Assembly (NCBI GenBank): GCA_033026295.1
Contig: CM065175.1
Location: forward strand, 21,896,837-21,960,836
Direction of reading: 5' to 3'
Source: Channa striata
Lineage: Eukaryota > Chordata > Actinopteri > Anabantiformes > Channidae
DNA: 64,000 nt
A program made the translations under genes and the position numbers. Positions 1 to 13,180 of the stretch are shown here, piece by piece. Below the pieces are notes generated by a model. It was given only the letters and a program-made list of their open reading frames with translations. It did no database searches and was not told the origin of the DNA. Every line of letters begins with the position of its first letter. Within the stretch, counting starts at the first letter, position 1.

Positions 1-1534
1 TGCGAGTGTGTGTGCACAGGGGGGTGCATCTACCATGTATACGAGGTACCAGGCAAATCAAGACACTTGGATCCCCCTGTGATTTCTAGCTAGAAGCTTT
101 TGCACCAAAGCAGTGCAGTGCTCATCCTTCACCTGCTGAATTCATATATGTGCACACATACACGCTAACAAAAATGCATGTACACTGAAAAAACACACAC
201 AGAAAGAAGGATGTCACACACACACACACTTTACAATAGAAAGAAAACTTAAGTCAATAACCATCATTTGCATGTATGTATGAATTCATCTTAAAACACG
301 AGATCTTCATCTAAGTTACAACAGCCGACAAACACAATCTAATTAACTAATAATTATGAGAGTAAAAACATCAGCAAAAGAGTCCAGTTAGTGAAACAAG
401 GACTGGGAATGTGGGTTGGAATTTCACTTGCAAACAATCTGAGCTTGTTATTCACGCGAAGCATCTGCTGTTGTGAACCTTGCCTCGCGAAAAAAAAAAA
501 AAAAGGAGATCTCAGAAGACTTATGATCACAAATTCTTGATTTGCATAAAGCTGGAATAAGTTACAAAGTAACCTCAAAGAGTTTAGAAATTCATAATTA
601 GACAAACTGTCAATAAATTGAGATGGTCTAGAACTGTGGCTACTCACTCAAAGACAACTTAAGAAGCACAATGCCGAATACTCAATGAAGTAAAAAAAAG
701 GGCCGAGTCTACAAGCTTAAAGTGTTTCTTGTCTTTGTACTGACATTCAGCTTCCACTTCAACACTAGTACTGAAAAATTGTGTTTGTCTATTGCAAAAG
801 AAACATTTGGGTTTGTCAAATTATAATCTACTTTATCATGTTCTACTGTAGCATAGCATGTATTGGGTGTTGGTGCTGTATATTAAACATGCTGTAAATA
901 TAATTTTAGCAAACTCCGTCACGTGCAGCGTATCTGATGGATGCTTTAAGGCAATGCGATGCGCATTCAATGGGAAGACATAAAGTTGGCTCAATAACCT
1001 ATTGCTGCCCTGCGGCCCTGGTTTAGCCTTTTCCTTATCCGACCTAAACATCCAAATGCGCTGTTTGTCCTCATCGCCTCATATGACTGACAAGAGGATT
1101 TGTTGAAAGAGCGCCCCAAGGCCAGCAGAGCTCTATTTAAATTGCATCCCTTTGGCGCCATGCACCGACCCGGTGGCTGCCGTGTCCTACAGTGACACCA
1201 GCATGGTGGCTAGGGTTATACAATTTTTAAGAAAATCTCAACAATAGATTACAACTGCACATTTATGTTTCCTAATTTCCCAGTACAAATTTATATACTA
1301 TTATGTTTTAAAGTTGTTTCATACAGGACTTGATCTCCAGTCTCCTGTGGGAATGTCTTCTGCTTGTACTGTATATATGTAAGCAGCAGCCCTGACTGTA
1401 CACACTACCTGACCATGTCCAGACGATACCAAAATGTGACAGGCCATGAAAGTTTTGGTCGTTTTCTGCTGCTGGTACAAACAGCCGTATAATGCCGTAT
1501 GTTACAGGAGAGTCTGGTTTTCCTCTACTGTGGA
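1..1534. other. Unannotated intron-like DNA
   Basis: No exon or named repeat recognised. Holds a short (CA)n run near 214-229 and a 15-A run at 490-504. The stretch 1090-1210 is less AT-rich and has TTTAAA and GGCGCC motifs, but nothing that can be assigned. Confidence 0.6.
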
Positions 1535-2171
1535 TGTTCTTTGTGTTCTTACACGTTCTTACATACATGTTCTTTGTGTTCTTACATGTTCTTACATACA
1601 TGTTCTTTGTGTTCTTACATACATGTTCTTTGTGTTCTTACATACATGTTCTTTGTGTTCTTACATGTTCTTACATACATGTTCTTTGTGTTCTTACGTT
1701 CTTACATACATGTTCTTTGTGTTCTTACATACATGTTCTTTCTGTTCTTACATGTTCTTACATACATGTTCTTTGTGTTCTTACATACATGTTCTTTGTG
1801 TTCTTACATGTTCTTACATACATGTTTTTTGTGTTCTTACACGTTCTTACATACATGTTCTTTGTGTTCTTACATGTTCTTACATACATGTTCTTTGTGT
1901 TCTTACACGTTCTTACATACATGTTTTTTGTGTTCTTACGTGTTCTTTGTGTTCTTACACGTTCTTACATACATGTTCTTTGTGTTCTTACATACATGTT
2001 CTTTCTGTTCTTACATGTTCTTACATACATGTTCTTTGTGTTCTTACATGTTCTTACATACATGTTCTTTGTGTTCTTACATGTTCTTACATACATGTTT
2101 TTTGTGTTCTTACACGTTCTTACATACATGTTCTTTGTGTTCTTACACGTTCTTACGTACATGTTCTTTCG
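1535..2171. repeat. Composite minisatellite of 23-bp and 10-bp units (about 20 long units)
   Basis: The tract is built from two related units, both beginning TTCTTAC. The long unit (23 bp) is TTCTTACATACATG followed by TTCTTTGTG. The short unit (10 bp) is TTCTTACATG or TTCTTACACG. I count 19 exact TACATACATGTT cores plus two variants. Long and short units mostly alternate, giving a 33-bp higher-order period, but runs of consecutive long units also occur. Variants include TTTTTTGTG, TTCTTTCTG and an 8-bp short unit. No plus-strand frame contains a stop, so open frames of about 230-250 codons exist in all three plus frames. These are repeat artefacts, not genes. Copy number is likely to vary between individuals. 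Confidence 0.95.
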
Positions 2172-5100
2172 TGCTCTGATCTTCTGCAGTTGCACATCAT
2201 CTGAAGCACTGGGCACACAAATTCACTGCACTTGCACACACATCTAAACCCTGCAGACACAAAATTATAGTAACATCTTTAGGCACCCATCCACAGCTAC
2301 ATAAACACATTTAGAGGAATCCAAGCAGCGGGAGACACGGCGATGTGTGTTTGTGTGTACTGTACGAGTGTGTTATTTTATTTTTTTATTTTTCTGTGGT
2401 TGCAGGCATGAGTGTGTGTATTGAGTGTCATGTGCATGGAGACTTGGCTGGGGCTGCAGCTTTGGCACCAGCCAATCTGCCCAGGCTGTTAGTCACGACG
2501 CTGTGACACCCACTGCTCCCAGGCGCTGCACGGGTCATTAAGGAGCAGCAGCACAGCCGAAGGATGACCACATACATGAGCACACTCAAGCACACTGACA
2601 CACATAAGCACACAAATGTTCAAATGTGACATCACTAGAAAAACACAGCGCCTCTATTTTGCCGGCAGGGTGGCTAAAGGGGACTGAGAGGACTAAGACA
2701 GATCCAGCACACACGCACGCCAACACACACATAGACTTCCACTACCTTGCACAGGGCGAGTGAGTATGGTATGAGCCAGCCAAATGGGAATCATGTATTC
2801 CATTACCTAATTAAATCCAATGCCTCTAAGGGCCCAGGAGAGTCAGGGGGAGGGTAATTGAGAGGACGGGATCCTTCCTGCAACCCCAGTGTTGCTCTGC
2901 ATCTTGACCTTTGCCACTGCATGTTACTGAGGGCAAACAGGAAAGCACGGGAGCAGGACCCAAGATATGATCTCTGAGCTAGACAGAGTGAGAGCAGAAG
3001 GGGTCAGAGTTGGATAAATCAATGAGATAATTGGATTAGAGTTGATTTCTGCTTCTATGGACTTAACTTTGAACCTGAGGTGGGATAGCAACAGGACAGA
3101 TGGGTGTGAGGAGCTAGTGTGGCAATAGATCTCCATTTAGACCACCAGAGAGTGGCTGTTTACCATTGTGTGTGGGGGGGAAAGGCATTTTTAAGACCAC
3201 CTTTTTTGACTTTAATTGTGCTGATCTATAGGTGTAATAAAAGAAGCTGAGAAATAATCAGTGTCCCAGGGAGTGCTGAGTGGTTTCTCGGCCACCGAAG
3301 TGAGATGCTCCCCACCTGGAGGGGAAAGTTGTTTCTGTTAAGGGCAATAAAGGAGGAGGGGAAAGTTAAATGGCTTTTAATTAAATTTTAATCAAGAGAT
3401 AATTTTCCCTTCCCAAAACCAGTTAGGAGGAGGAGATGGATGGAGGCAACTAGAAGTAAAAAGAAAGAGCGTCATGGCCATGATAGATTGGATGTTTAAG
3501 CCCTGCAGAGAGCCCATCACTGGTGTCTTGTTAAAATTTAATCGATCAGTATATTCTCAACGAAGCTGCCAGATCTTTAAAAAGATGAAGCTGCTATAAA
3601 GGTGAAAATCTTCACTTTGACTTGCTTCTACTCACCTGAGGACAGTCTTTTAGTCCGACAAAGTCTGAGAGGGAACTCAGCACTGTTGCTCTGACATTAA
3701 GTCATTAAGTCAAAGCAAAGCTGTATATGTTAATAAGTTTGCACTCAAAGAGTGAAAACAATTAGTGTCGTCGTCCTCTCTGGAACTCAGACATTATTGT
3801 TGATAATGCCATCACCTCCTGTACAGCCATCACCCTCGCTTGGCCACCAAAAAACGACCTGACCTTTAAGCAAAGCTTGGTACTCAATACAACTTTATTA
3901 CTTTATTGACTTGACTGGCTTAGTAGTGCCGGTGCTGCACAGTAGACATTTCATCGTGAATGTCAGACTGCTGATGTCATAGTTGCCTGGGAAGCGGGAC
4001 CCATCTTCATGAAACCATAGAGCCATGTAATCATCTAATACCCTCAACTCTCCTTTGCTTAGCTCCACTCTCTGCTCTTTATGAGACGCTTGCTGGGATG
4101 GGCAGCCTGCATTCTGGCCTGACGCCTGACCACAACATTACATTCTCCTCGCTTGCAATATAAAGAAGCTTCAGTAATCGCATTATCGTATTCACGCGGC
4201 GTCTGTGTGGCTTAAAGATGAGTGGTGACGAGCTGCAAACCGGATGTTGCATTGGATTACATTTCGGCGTGAGTGTTCCTGCAGTTATGGCTAGCAATTA
4301 CTATTATCAGTTTCTTAGCTATGAAGGAAGGAACGTGGCAGCACATAAAGTGAAAATGTCATGGGGCTTTATTGGGTAGGAATAGGTTCGGGGTTGGGGG
4401 TAGGGGGTGGTTAGAGGCTTCGGTGCGCAGGCCAGAGTGTGTTTCTGACATGGTGTGTGACGAGGGGCATCATGCCGACCCCTGCTCATGAATAAGACAT
4501 GGGCTGAGAGAGCCACTGGGGCGCCCGCTGTCCATTTGCCATTTGCACGCTTGGCCAAAGCCATGGAGGATGACTGGTGAGGGAGTGCTGTATAGAGTCG
4601 CACTAGGAATACAGCGTGAAGATACAGAGCACACAGAGGAGACTGCTGCATGCAGCTGTGTCATGTGTGGATCGAGGTTTTAAGGTCCCCCCCCACAACC
4701 ATAATTAATGACTGACTTGTCTGATTACATCGACGTGAACAGCATGTGAATTCTATTGTATTTATAAGGGAAAGCATCTGGAATTGTGATTTGTATGATT
4801 CTGGGTCCCAAATAATCTCTGTCCCCATTAAAGCATGAGACAACAGTCAGAGAAGCACAACAAGAGCAAGAAAATAGCCACGGGGGGAAATTTTGTGATG
4901 CAGTACATTTTCAGCACTTACTTTGAATAAAGATATTTGCCTTAATCATTTCAAAAGTTGGCCACAAATTGATGTCCTTTAACGATTCCAAATAACAGTC
5001 ACAGTATTTGGAGTTCAATATGAAGCAACGCTGCAAAAAATTGCTTGAATGTCTAAATATTGAGGGAGAATTTCAAAAAATAAAAAGAATAAAAGAATAC

Positions 5101-6900
5101 ATAAGCATTATTTTTTCCTTCGCTCCGACTGGCAAACCAGAAATAGTTAATGACTTTCAACCCAAACACATCCGACCTAGCCCCCATGGGAGGTCAAGCT
5201 AACATTGATCCACCACTCTCCTCTTAGTTTTTCATCTTTTTTGTCTGCTTTTCCACCCGACCAAGGCAGATGGGAATCAATAGAAAATCAAGGAAACGGC
5301 TGGAAAATAAGTTGGTCGTGAAATGTTCCAGACTGAACTTTTACTTCAAAAGGAACTTCTGAAAAAGAGACGGACACAGCAGTAACAAGATCTTTGAAGC
5401 CTGTTCCTTGTGCTTGTGAAGCAAGCAAATTGAGGTGACGAGGGAAGATGCTGGCTTCTCAGATAGACGATACGGGGTCAAAAACTCCACAGATGAATAA
5501 GACAAATAAGTCCGCTGATGTTAACACAACACCTGACACCTGTACCGAAAGGCTGCGCCTTGTTCAACAATACAGTTTTTGACCATTGTTTGGACAAATG
5601 GGTTTGCAGGTTTTTAGCGGGCTGTTTGGACAGACGTTAATAACTGGAAGAACAGCACTACTTAGCCTCCACTCTTTCTTTGAGTTTGAATTGGAGTCAA
5701 TACAACACAGTGAAACCTGTCTGGGGTCTTCAAGGCTAGCTCCATGTAAACAACTCTAACCAGCTGACACAGCCTCTAACCTCCAAGCCCATGGGTCTCC
5801 TCAACCATTTAATACGCCTTTAAATTGAAAAATGTGTATTTCAGTAGACAGCAGGAAAGATCATAGGAGCTCTTAACCACTGACCTTGTGGCTCCGGTGC
5901 CTGTTAGAGGAGTGTCATGTCTAACCCAACTACACTAGGTCTAACAAATTATGCAGTAAACAAGGCAAAGGACTGGAGGCACACAGCTGAAAGATTCAGC
6001 CACAGAAGGTTCAGTTGGGCATTCAATTTTCCATTGTTACCAAGTCCATACACCAGTGGAGTATCTAGAGGAGCAGCTGGGGCCCCCTGCTAAAATTTCT
6101 CTTATATAATCAAGTGCTGAAATTGAAAAGAATTTGTAAGTTACCCAGGATTAGTTGGTCTGCAAGAAAAAACTGCAGAAAAACAAAGACGTATCCGAAT
6201 CTGGAAATCAAACCCTCTCTATAAATAAAGGAAAAGCATATAAAGCCAGTGTTCAAACAGTGGGTAAAAAAAAATTCAACTATTATCTGGTATGAGAATT
6301 TGCCGCAGCGTCGTATACACAACATAAGAAGACATAGGACTAAGTGACAGAGATACCCAGTAGCAAGTGGCAGACGTTCATTATGTAACCGATATGCATT
6401 TAATGAGCCCGCACTACATGGTTGTTAGATGCTCAAGGAAGAGGACTCGGAGTAGTAGAAAATGGGTGTTCATATCAGAGAGCCTTTAATTAGAGCTGAG
6501 TGGAAAACATCTAGAGGACCAGGGAGCCTGCTCAGCGGAGACTTGGGTTGGGCAGCCACAGGGAACAGAGAAAAGAGATGAAAAATATCAAGAAACAATT
6601 GAAGGGGACAAAGAAAGAACTTAAGGCGATAATTATGAACAAGTAGGAGAAGGGTAAACTGCTGTTGGAGGTTTGATGAAGTAGGCGGAGGTGTAAGACA
6701 ATCAAGGGTCTAGGCCCTGTAGGAAGGGGAACTTTGGCACAGTGGGTAATTACAGGTGATAAAAGCAGACTAACTGTAGAATATAATGGAAGGAGGAAGC
6801 GGACAGGAAAAGATTGAGGCCCGGAGGCTCATAGGTGGGGCGTGGGGACAGGTGGCAGGGCTGGTGATGTGGTGAGGTAATTGGCTGGCAGGCAGTTAGG
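2172..6900. other. Unannotated intron-like DNA
   Basis: No exon recognised. TTTTAATTAAATTTTAATC at about 3375-3395 and TACCTAATTAAATCC near 2800 are homeodomain-type AT motifs. A G-rich run (GGGGTTGGGGGTAGGGGG) lies at 4390-4408. The rest is ordinary AT-rich sequence. Confidence 0.55.
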
Positions 6901-6931
6901 CTAAGCCAATCTCAGCGATATATGGCAGTTC

Positions 6932-6948
6932 GGTGTGTGTGTGTGTGT
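6932..6948. repeat. (GT)8 microsatellite
   Basis: Perfect GT dinucleotide run. Purine-skewed DNA (GAGAGG, GAAAGA words) flanks it from about 6430 to 7240. Confidence 0.9.
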
Positions 6949-9900
6949 CTTTTGTGTGCGCTGCCAAAGGGAGAGAGAATTGATCATCAGATTTGTTCAC
7001 TCCTCTGGAAAGACTGGAGGCAGGACAGGGTGCCAAGGGTCAGAAGAATTGGGCTTGTCTAAGGCTGACCAAAGGAGAACAAAGGTAAACAAGAGAGACG
7101 TGTAGCAGGAGAGGAAGAGAAAAGTGGCAGAGGGAGCGTGCAGATGAACATAGGGAGGGAAAGAAGCCAAAAGAACACAGTACGAAAGAGAAACACTGAC
7201 TCATGGGAGGATTAGGGGCCGAATGCAGTGGAGGGAAAATAAGAAAAACTCATTTACAGAGCCAGTCAGAGGCATCTTCAAAGTTTTGGAGTCGATCACA
7301 GAATTTCAAGTTAGCCAGCCACATTCTAAGTAACTCCCTGCGAATACTAGTCCACTGAGAGCAAGACATCTCTTTCCATTCAGGTGGCTCCGACAGCAGC
7401 GCCTCATTATGTAGTTGCAAAAATTGGAGGTCCAAAACCGACTCACGCCAATCTTTCCAGTCTGAATTATAAGTCTAAATAGCATCGCGCTGCTTTGACA
7501 TTTAAGGCAAAAAAGGAGGTCAAGATTTCGTTTTACTCTTTCCCAAGAGCGCCGAGGAATCGGAGCGTTGTGGCTGAGCTTACCGTGCGATGAAGACTGA
7601 GGTGCAAGTTCACGATGAAAAAAGTATTTTCCCCCTTGTAACCCTGGTCACATGTTTGATTAATCCTCGCTCAATCTGCTCTGCTCTCACAAACTGTCCT
7701 TGGGAAACACTGTCGAGTATCCCGGTTGCCTGTCTTTTCGCAAGTACAATGTTTGAGTTCAACCTTCACAAATATTGTCAGTTTACACCTACACGCTCCA
7801 CACTTTACTTTGTAAGGCAGCTGATAAGTGTGTGAACCTGCAAATCCATTGGGATCAAGTGGAGGGGAAACACTGTGAATGAAATGTCTTTAAACACATG
7901 TATGTCTTGCTTTAATGTAAAAAAACAAAATCACTTTTAAAAGTCGTGTGTGCTATGGGATCGTGCTTGGATATGTCAATCACAGTCATCTTGAAGTCTT
8001 GGCTGAAAGAGAGTTGAATAAAAACAGGCACCATGATGGAGGGAAAGGTAAGGAACAGGAAACAAAGCAAAAAACAGGAAGGCGAAAGGAAGAAACACTA
8101 GGCGCGTAAGCCGAAGCAACCGAGAGTAACGAAACAATAGAAATGGAATAGCTTAGATGTTTGTCGCAGTCACACTGGAAACCTCTCCGGAGAGGAAGTG
8201 AGGTGAAGGGAGAGGATGGCAATGAAGAGAGACATTAATATTGCACTAAGTCAAGCAAGACTTAGGTGTGAAAGTGGCCTCCAGATTGTTCGCCAGTCCT
8301 ACTGCCAAGCTATCAGCCTGTCCCCTTCAGGCAAATTCCCCACAACAAAAAGAGACACTCATATTCATGGAAAGAAAGAGGAAAAAAAAAACACTTTTCT
8401 TGCGACAGATAATCAAGCTGCAGTTGCATGGTGCTGCATTTGTAATGTCCTGTTCCATGCTTAGGGTTATAATTCAGGACTGAAGGATTCTCAACCACTT
8501 ACACAGCCTTGGTCAGTCCACTGTCAAGATTATAGGTGAGACATTGATAAATCTTCCATGAAACCAGCTCAAAAGTGAGCGGAATCTGTAAGTCCAGATG
8601 GAAGGGGGAAGGGTAGGGGGGACTTATCAGGGAATTTTAATGGGAGACACAAATACCGAAACAGCCACACTGGAAGAAATGAGCGACAGGCTGTCTGTCT
8701 CCAGGCACCCTTGACCTACATGTTGGGCCTGGAGGCTGAGCAACAAAGCCCCCCTATTTGCATGGCAATACACTTTGGCTGCACATACTTTGATTGCAGT
8801 CAGACGTCCTTGATGGAAACTGGTTTAGCTGAATGAGGAGTGCAAGCCAGGGAGACGGATAAACAGATAGCACAAGAGAGCTGGAATTAAAAGCTTGAAA
8901 GAAAAGAGGAGACGGAATAATTGGGTAACTACTGAGGTCGTAAACTGAACCTGCAGGCATCTTTCATCCTAAAACCTTTCCCCCGACCACAAACCCGGTC
9001 CTCCAACCATCCTCGTGCCTGCCCCCTGGAGGCTGCACATACTTCCTGTAAGTTTCCACTTTTCAGTGCCAGAAACCGAAGCTTGTTGCCATAGAAACAG
9101 CCTTGTATAGGAGGGGAGAGGAGGGAAGGGGGGGATCTCTGCCGCATTGCTTGACTTGGATGAGTGTTTTGTACATGTGCGTGCATGTGCATGTGTGTGT
9201 TTGTCTGATAGAGACCTTATGAATGAGTGTGTAATCAGGCACTTGTGGAGACTGTGTGGCTGCTCTGTGTGTTTGAGAGAGACCGAATGAAAGAGGGAGA
9301 GAGAAACAATGTGTGTTTATTAAATACTTTTCAATGGACACTCTAAAATAAAGTCAAACCTCAACTGTTCATCATCTCACTGTACGTGCGTGTTTTGGAA
9401 TGCGTTCCTTAATTATCATTAATGTAAGTGAGACAGGATATTTGACTGGTGACATCACCTACATTTGCTGCATGCGTGGCGTGTCCATTATGTACCACGG
9501 TGCATTTAAAGCCTCCTGGCCAATCCCAAGACTGCTGTGGGAGAAATGAATCTTTTCAATTTGCTTCTGGATTCCAAAGACCTTAACAGCTTTTACTGTT
9601 GTCAGGCTCCTTTTCCCTACATCTCTGCCTCAGCCTCTCTGGTGACTAAGGTGGCATATTGTATTAGCCCATCAGAGTAAGGTTATGGAGCCCTGGTCTG
9701 CACCTCCCATTCTCATTCAGTCCCAGTCACGGCCTCTCTTGCCTTTCCAGCCGCTCATCAGGCTGGCAGCCCCCGTCCTCTATTGATCCCACAATCTCAT
9801 CAAGCACGTTTCCTTGAAGATGCAATTTCCACTGCATCAACACACAGGGCCGGAGCACTTTGTTCTAGCCGTGCCCGCCATGTCATTGATCTAGTTCGCC

Positions 9901-11060
9901 ACTTGCTCTCTGGCTCCTCATCTCCTCCTCTCCGTTCCGCCATCTTTTCATTGCTGCCAGCATCACCTCCAGCTGCCATCCGCCACTCCACACCAAAAAA
10001 CAGACACTCCCCACCCTCTGATGCCCTGCAAAATACACATCTCCACCCTCTGTCCACTCGGCAAACGTTCACCTGCCGCTCAGCTTCCATCGTTGCCCAC
10101 GCCTTTGACTGAATGAGCTTCAGATAAGCACTGAACCATAAGTGCACCCACAGGTGTGCACACAGGCAGCGCGTACGAACACGCACCACACACACGAGCG
10201 CAGGCACATGCCCCCCATCAACGCTGTGGCAGCAGAGGCCACAAGGGACTCAATGGGGAGGTTGATGGGTATTCTCTTTCTGAAAAAAAAAATCCCTTGA
10301 GTCACACTTGATCAAACTTTTACACTTAGACACAAACAGCAGGGTTACCCTTTACATATTCATACTCTGGAGCATTTCCTGTTTATTTGCATTATTTCTC
10401 ACCCTCTCTTCTCTCTCTTTGTTTCGCACGCACTCTTTAGTTTGCCCACACAAAATCTGTGCACCAAAATAAGCAAACATACACACACAGCGTCTACTGG
10501 GCGTCAGGAGTAGGGTCATGGCGGTCTAAGTCGACACCTCAGGGCCTCTGAGACCTCATCCAATTCCTGCCTCCTCCTACTCCTTCTCCCATTTCTCCTC
10601 CTCCTCCCCTTTTGCCCCTCTGTAATCCGCCTCTAAATTTCTTTATGTAATCTTGTCGCTCACGCATTTCAGATATGACTAACGCATCCTCCAGTCCATT
10701 CCCCTTTCCTTTTCTTCCAATTTTTTTTTTTTTTTGCCTTCGTTCTTTAATTACCGAGGCAATCATATTTACCAATTCCCCTCGCTTGTTTACCCCTCCC
10801 TGCAACTGTTTGAATATTGAATTTGCAATATTTATTTGTCTTCTCCACATTCTTGGAGAAAAGGGAAAATATAACACGGAATCGTGGGGAATTTAATTGA
10901 GTGGGTCAGCGGTTTTGGGATGAATTATTAAATAAGTAACAAACATCGCACACATGCAGACAGGACTGGGAAAATTGTGATTAAAAGGGAGCACGCGCTT
11001 GTTCTGCCTCCTTTCTCTGCTCCTTACCTTCACTTTCTAACTCTTCTTCTCAACCCATCG
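6949..11060. other. Unannotated intron-like DNA with purine- and pyrimidine-skewed blocks
   Basis: No supported exon. Blocks rich in AG on the plus strand (7080-7210, 8030-8110) alternate with CT-rich blocks (10380-10430, 10560-10740). A 15-T run lies at 10721-10735. Open frames of 100-135 codons near 9.8-10.2 kb overlap on both strands and look like chance frames. Confidence 0.55.
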
Positions 11061-11084
11061 CCCCCCCCCCACCCTCCCCTCCCC
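11061..11084 (-). repeat. C-run tract with G-quadruplex potential on the minus strand
   Basis: C10, CCC, CCCC and CCCC separated by single bases. The minus strand therefore has four G runs of three or more with 1-nt loops, which fits the standard quadruplex pattern. Confidence 0.7.
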
Positions 11085-13162
11085 TTATTTGGACATCAAA
11101 GCTGTCTGTCACTGTCTGGCCTTTGAGGCACTAATGTCAGCGTTTATTTTCCGGTGCCCACAATTATTCCACTCGACATTTGATGACAGTGTCACCTTGA
11201 GTGATGCCATGAAAACAGGCTGGGACAAACATGAAAGCAGGTGAGAACTCAGACAAATGTTGAATATTTTTAGGTACACGCGAGACATTTGGGTGCACCG
11301 CGTGTCATTCCGACTTACCTGCTGGAGCTGGATGGATCCTAACTGATGGTGCAAAATTTCAAACTAGACAACAGCAATGAACCTTTTCCGAAGCTCACGT
11401 ATCTACAGCTTTTATATCTTCTGACAGAATTTTTCCCGCAGAATAAAATATAGTCGGATCGATTATGACATAACCGTTCATTCACAGGAGGAACGGCAAC
11501 ACCTGCTATGGTTTGAATGTCTGGGTACAGTAGTGGCTGCCTAGACTGAACGATGGTCCACTGAAAGGGTAAATAAGATGATTGTTGTGTTGGTGAACTG
11601 GAGTCATGGAGCAGCAAGCTGTGTTCACACTCTAAATGGATAATCATCGGCCATGACGCACACGCAACCTGACCATCATCAAAGACACTCACTGTTGACA
11701 CATTTTGCAATCAGCGCAGCCCTCTGGAAGCCGGCCTGATTACCCTGTAGGGGGTAATGGCATTTCTGAGTGTAATTAATCACGTGTCGAGCGTCACTTT
11801 CCTCGGCGGATGTGAATCGTGTGAATAAGATTTTACTGAAACCATTTTAAAAAACACCTAGTGACTGCTTTTCCCAGCTTGTGTTCAATTTACATCCAAT
11901 TACCTGTTGGTGAGAGTGACAAACACACAAGTGGACTTGTTTCCAAGAATCCACTGACCTTGTTTCTCCTTGCTTATGAAACAGAAATTAGAAAGCCTGC
12001 ACTGTCTGACCAATCCCTCCAAGTGTCTCATTGCTGCTCTCCTCTTGCTTTTAATCAGTAAAAGGATGGGACTTGCTGGCCTGTCTGAGGTAATCAACAT
12101 CAGGGGCCATAAAGCGATGCTAATTGAATGGTCTCCTCATTGTCATGCACAGGGGGTATCTCTCCTCACTCCCTTTCTCTCCCGATCCGTCTCCTTCCAC
12201 TCTGACTCTCCCACCCCCTTTCTCTTGTATGCTTCTCATACAAGTCCCTTGGAGACCCTCCATTGCTGGCGCTGGCTTTTCCCACCGACAGCTCTAAGAA
12301 AACAGGCCTTGTTTGAAGTGGATGGAGGAGCTGCTGAGAGAGTTTAGCCCCAGTTTGGATCCAAATGTAGGGGGGCTATGGGATATGGATTGAGAAAAGG
12401 GATGGAATTGAAGGCAGCGGCATATTCTGAGGAGATCAACAGTGAGATGAACATGTATGTGTAGATGTTTTATGTTAGACCGAGTGTGTGTACAGTTTCA
12501 ATGTGGGGGCTAGATACAGGCATTGCTTCCAAAGGAGTTTTTTAATTTCACTTTTATTCCTAAGATTTATGAGTTTGTCAATTGAAAAAGTTGGTCATGT
12601 GAGGAATTCCACTTTGGCTTTGCTGAAACAGCTGAAACTATCGACTGTTTTAAGTGTTCTTCTTCTGTAATGGCCCTGTGCTCAGACCCACATTGTGGAT
12701 ACTCAGACAAGCCAGGACCGTGACAGAGCACATTGGCTAGAACAAAAGGCCACTGATTTTATATCCAGCTTTGCAGATGAAAGGAATTAGGGTTACATCA
12801 CGTACCAGGGTTTGATGGCACATCGGTGACTCACGTTGAAGCAAATACTGTGGGAGGATATGTTTTTTTTTTCTTTTTTTGTTCCAGACATCATTCGACA
12901 AATTCATGCGGTTGCATAACAAGTACGCCTAATCTGAACAAATGGCGTTGCGCACACTTAGATCACCGCCTCTGCTGCATACGGAGACGACCCCCCATTG
13001 AGACTTATTCCTCCAGGCTACCACAGCAGAGGGATGTCGTATGGGATGGGCACATGCCACTTCCAGTACCGAAAGCGTCATTCTCCAACAGCGACTGCAC
13101 AAATTCTAACCACTGTCACAGCATCTTCGGCATGTCGAAGCCACGCAGCAGAGAGGCAGTCT
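11085..13162. other. Unannotated intron-like DNA
   Basis: No supported exon. TGTAATTAATCACGTG near 11770 combines a homeodomain core with an E-box (CACGTG), a combination often seen in enhancers, but conservation cannot be tested here. A T-rich run lies at 12858-12877. Confidence 0.5.
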
Positions 13163-13180
13163 CTGTGTGTGTGTGTGTGT
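13163..13180. repeat. (GT)9 microsatellite
   Basis: Perfect TG/GT run. Followed at 13440-13760 by a plus-strand purine-rich block (GAGAGG, AAAGAG words). Confidence 0.9.

Noticed and set aside
1535..2171. CRISPR-like regular repeat array
   Set aside because: Units are contiguous with no unique spacers, and the DNA is from an animal nuclear genome.
1446..2247. Open frames of about 226-252 codons in all three plus frames
   Set aside because: Produced by a stop-free minisatellite; the translations are the same repeat in different registers.
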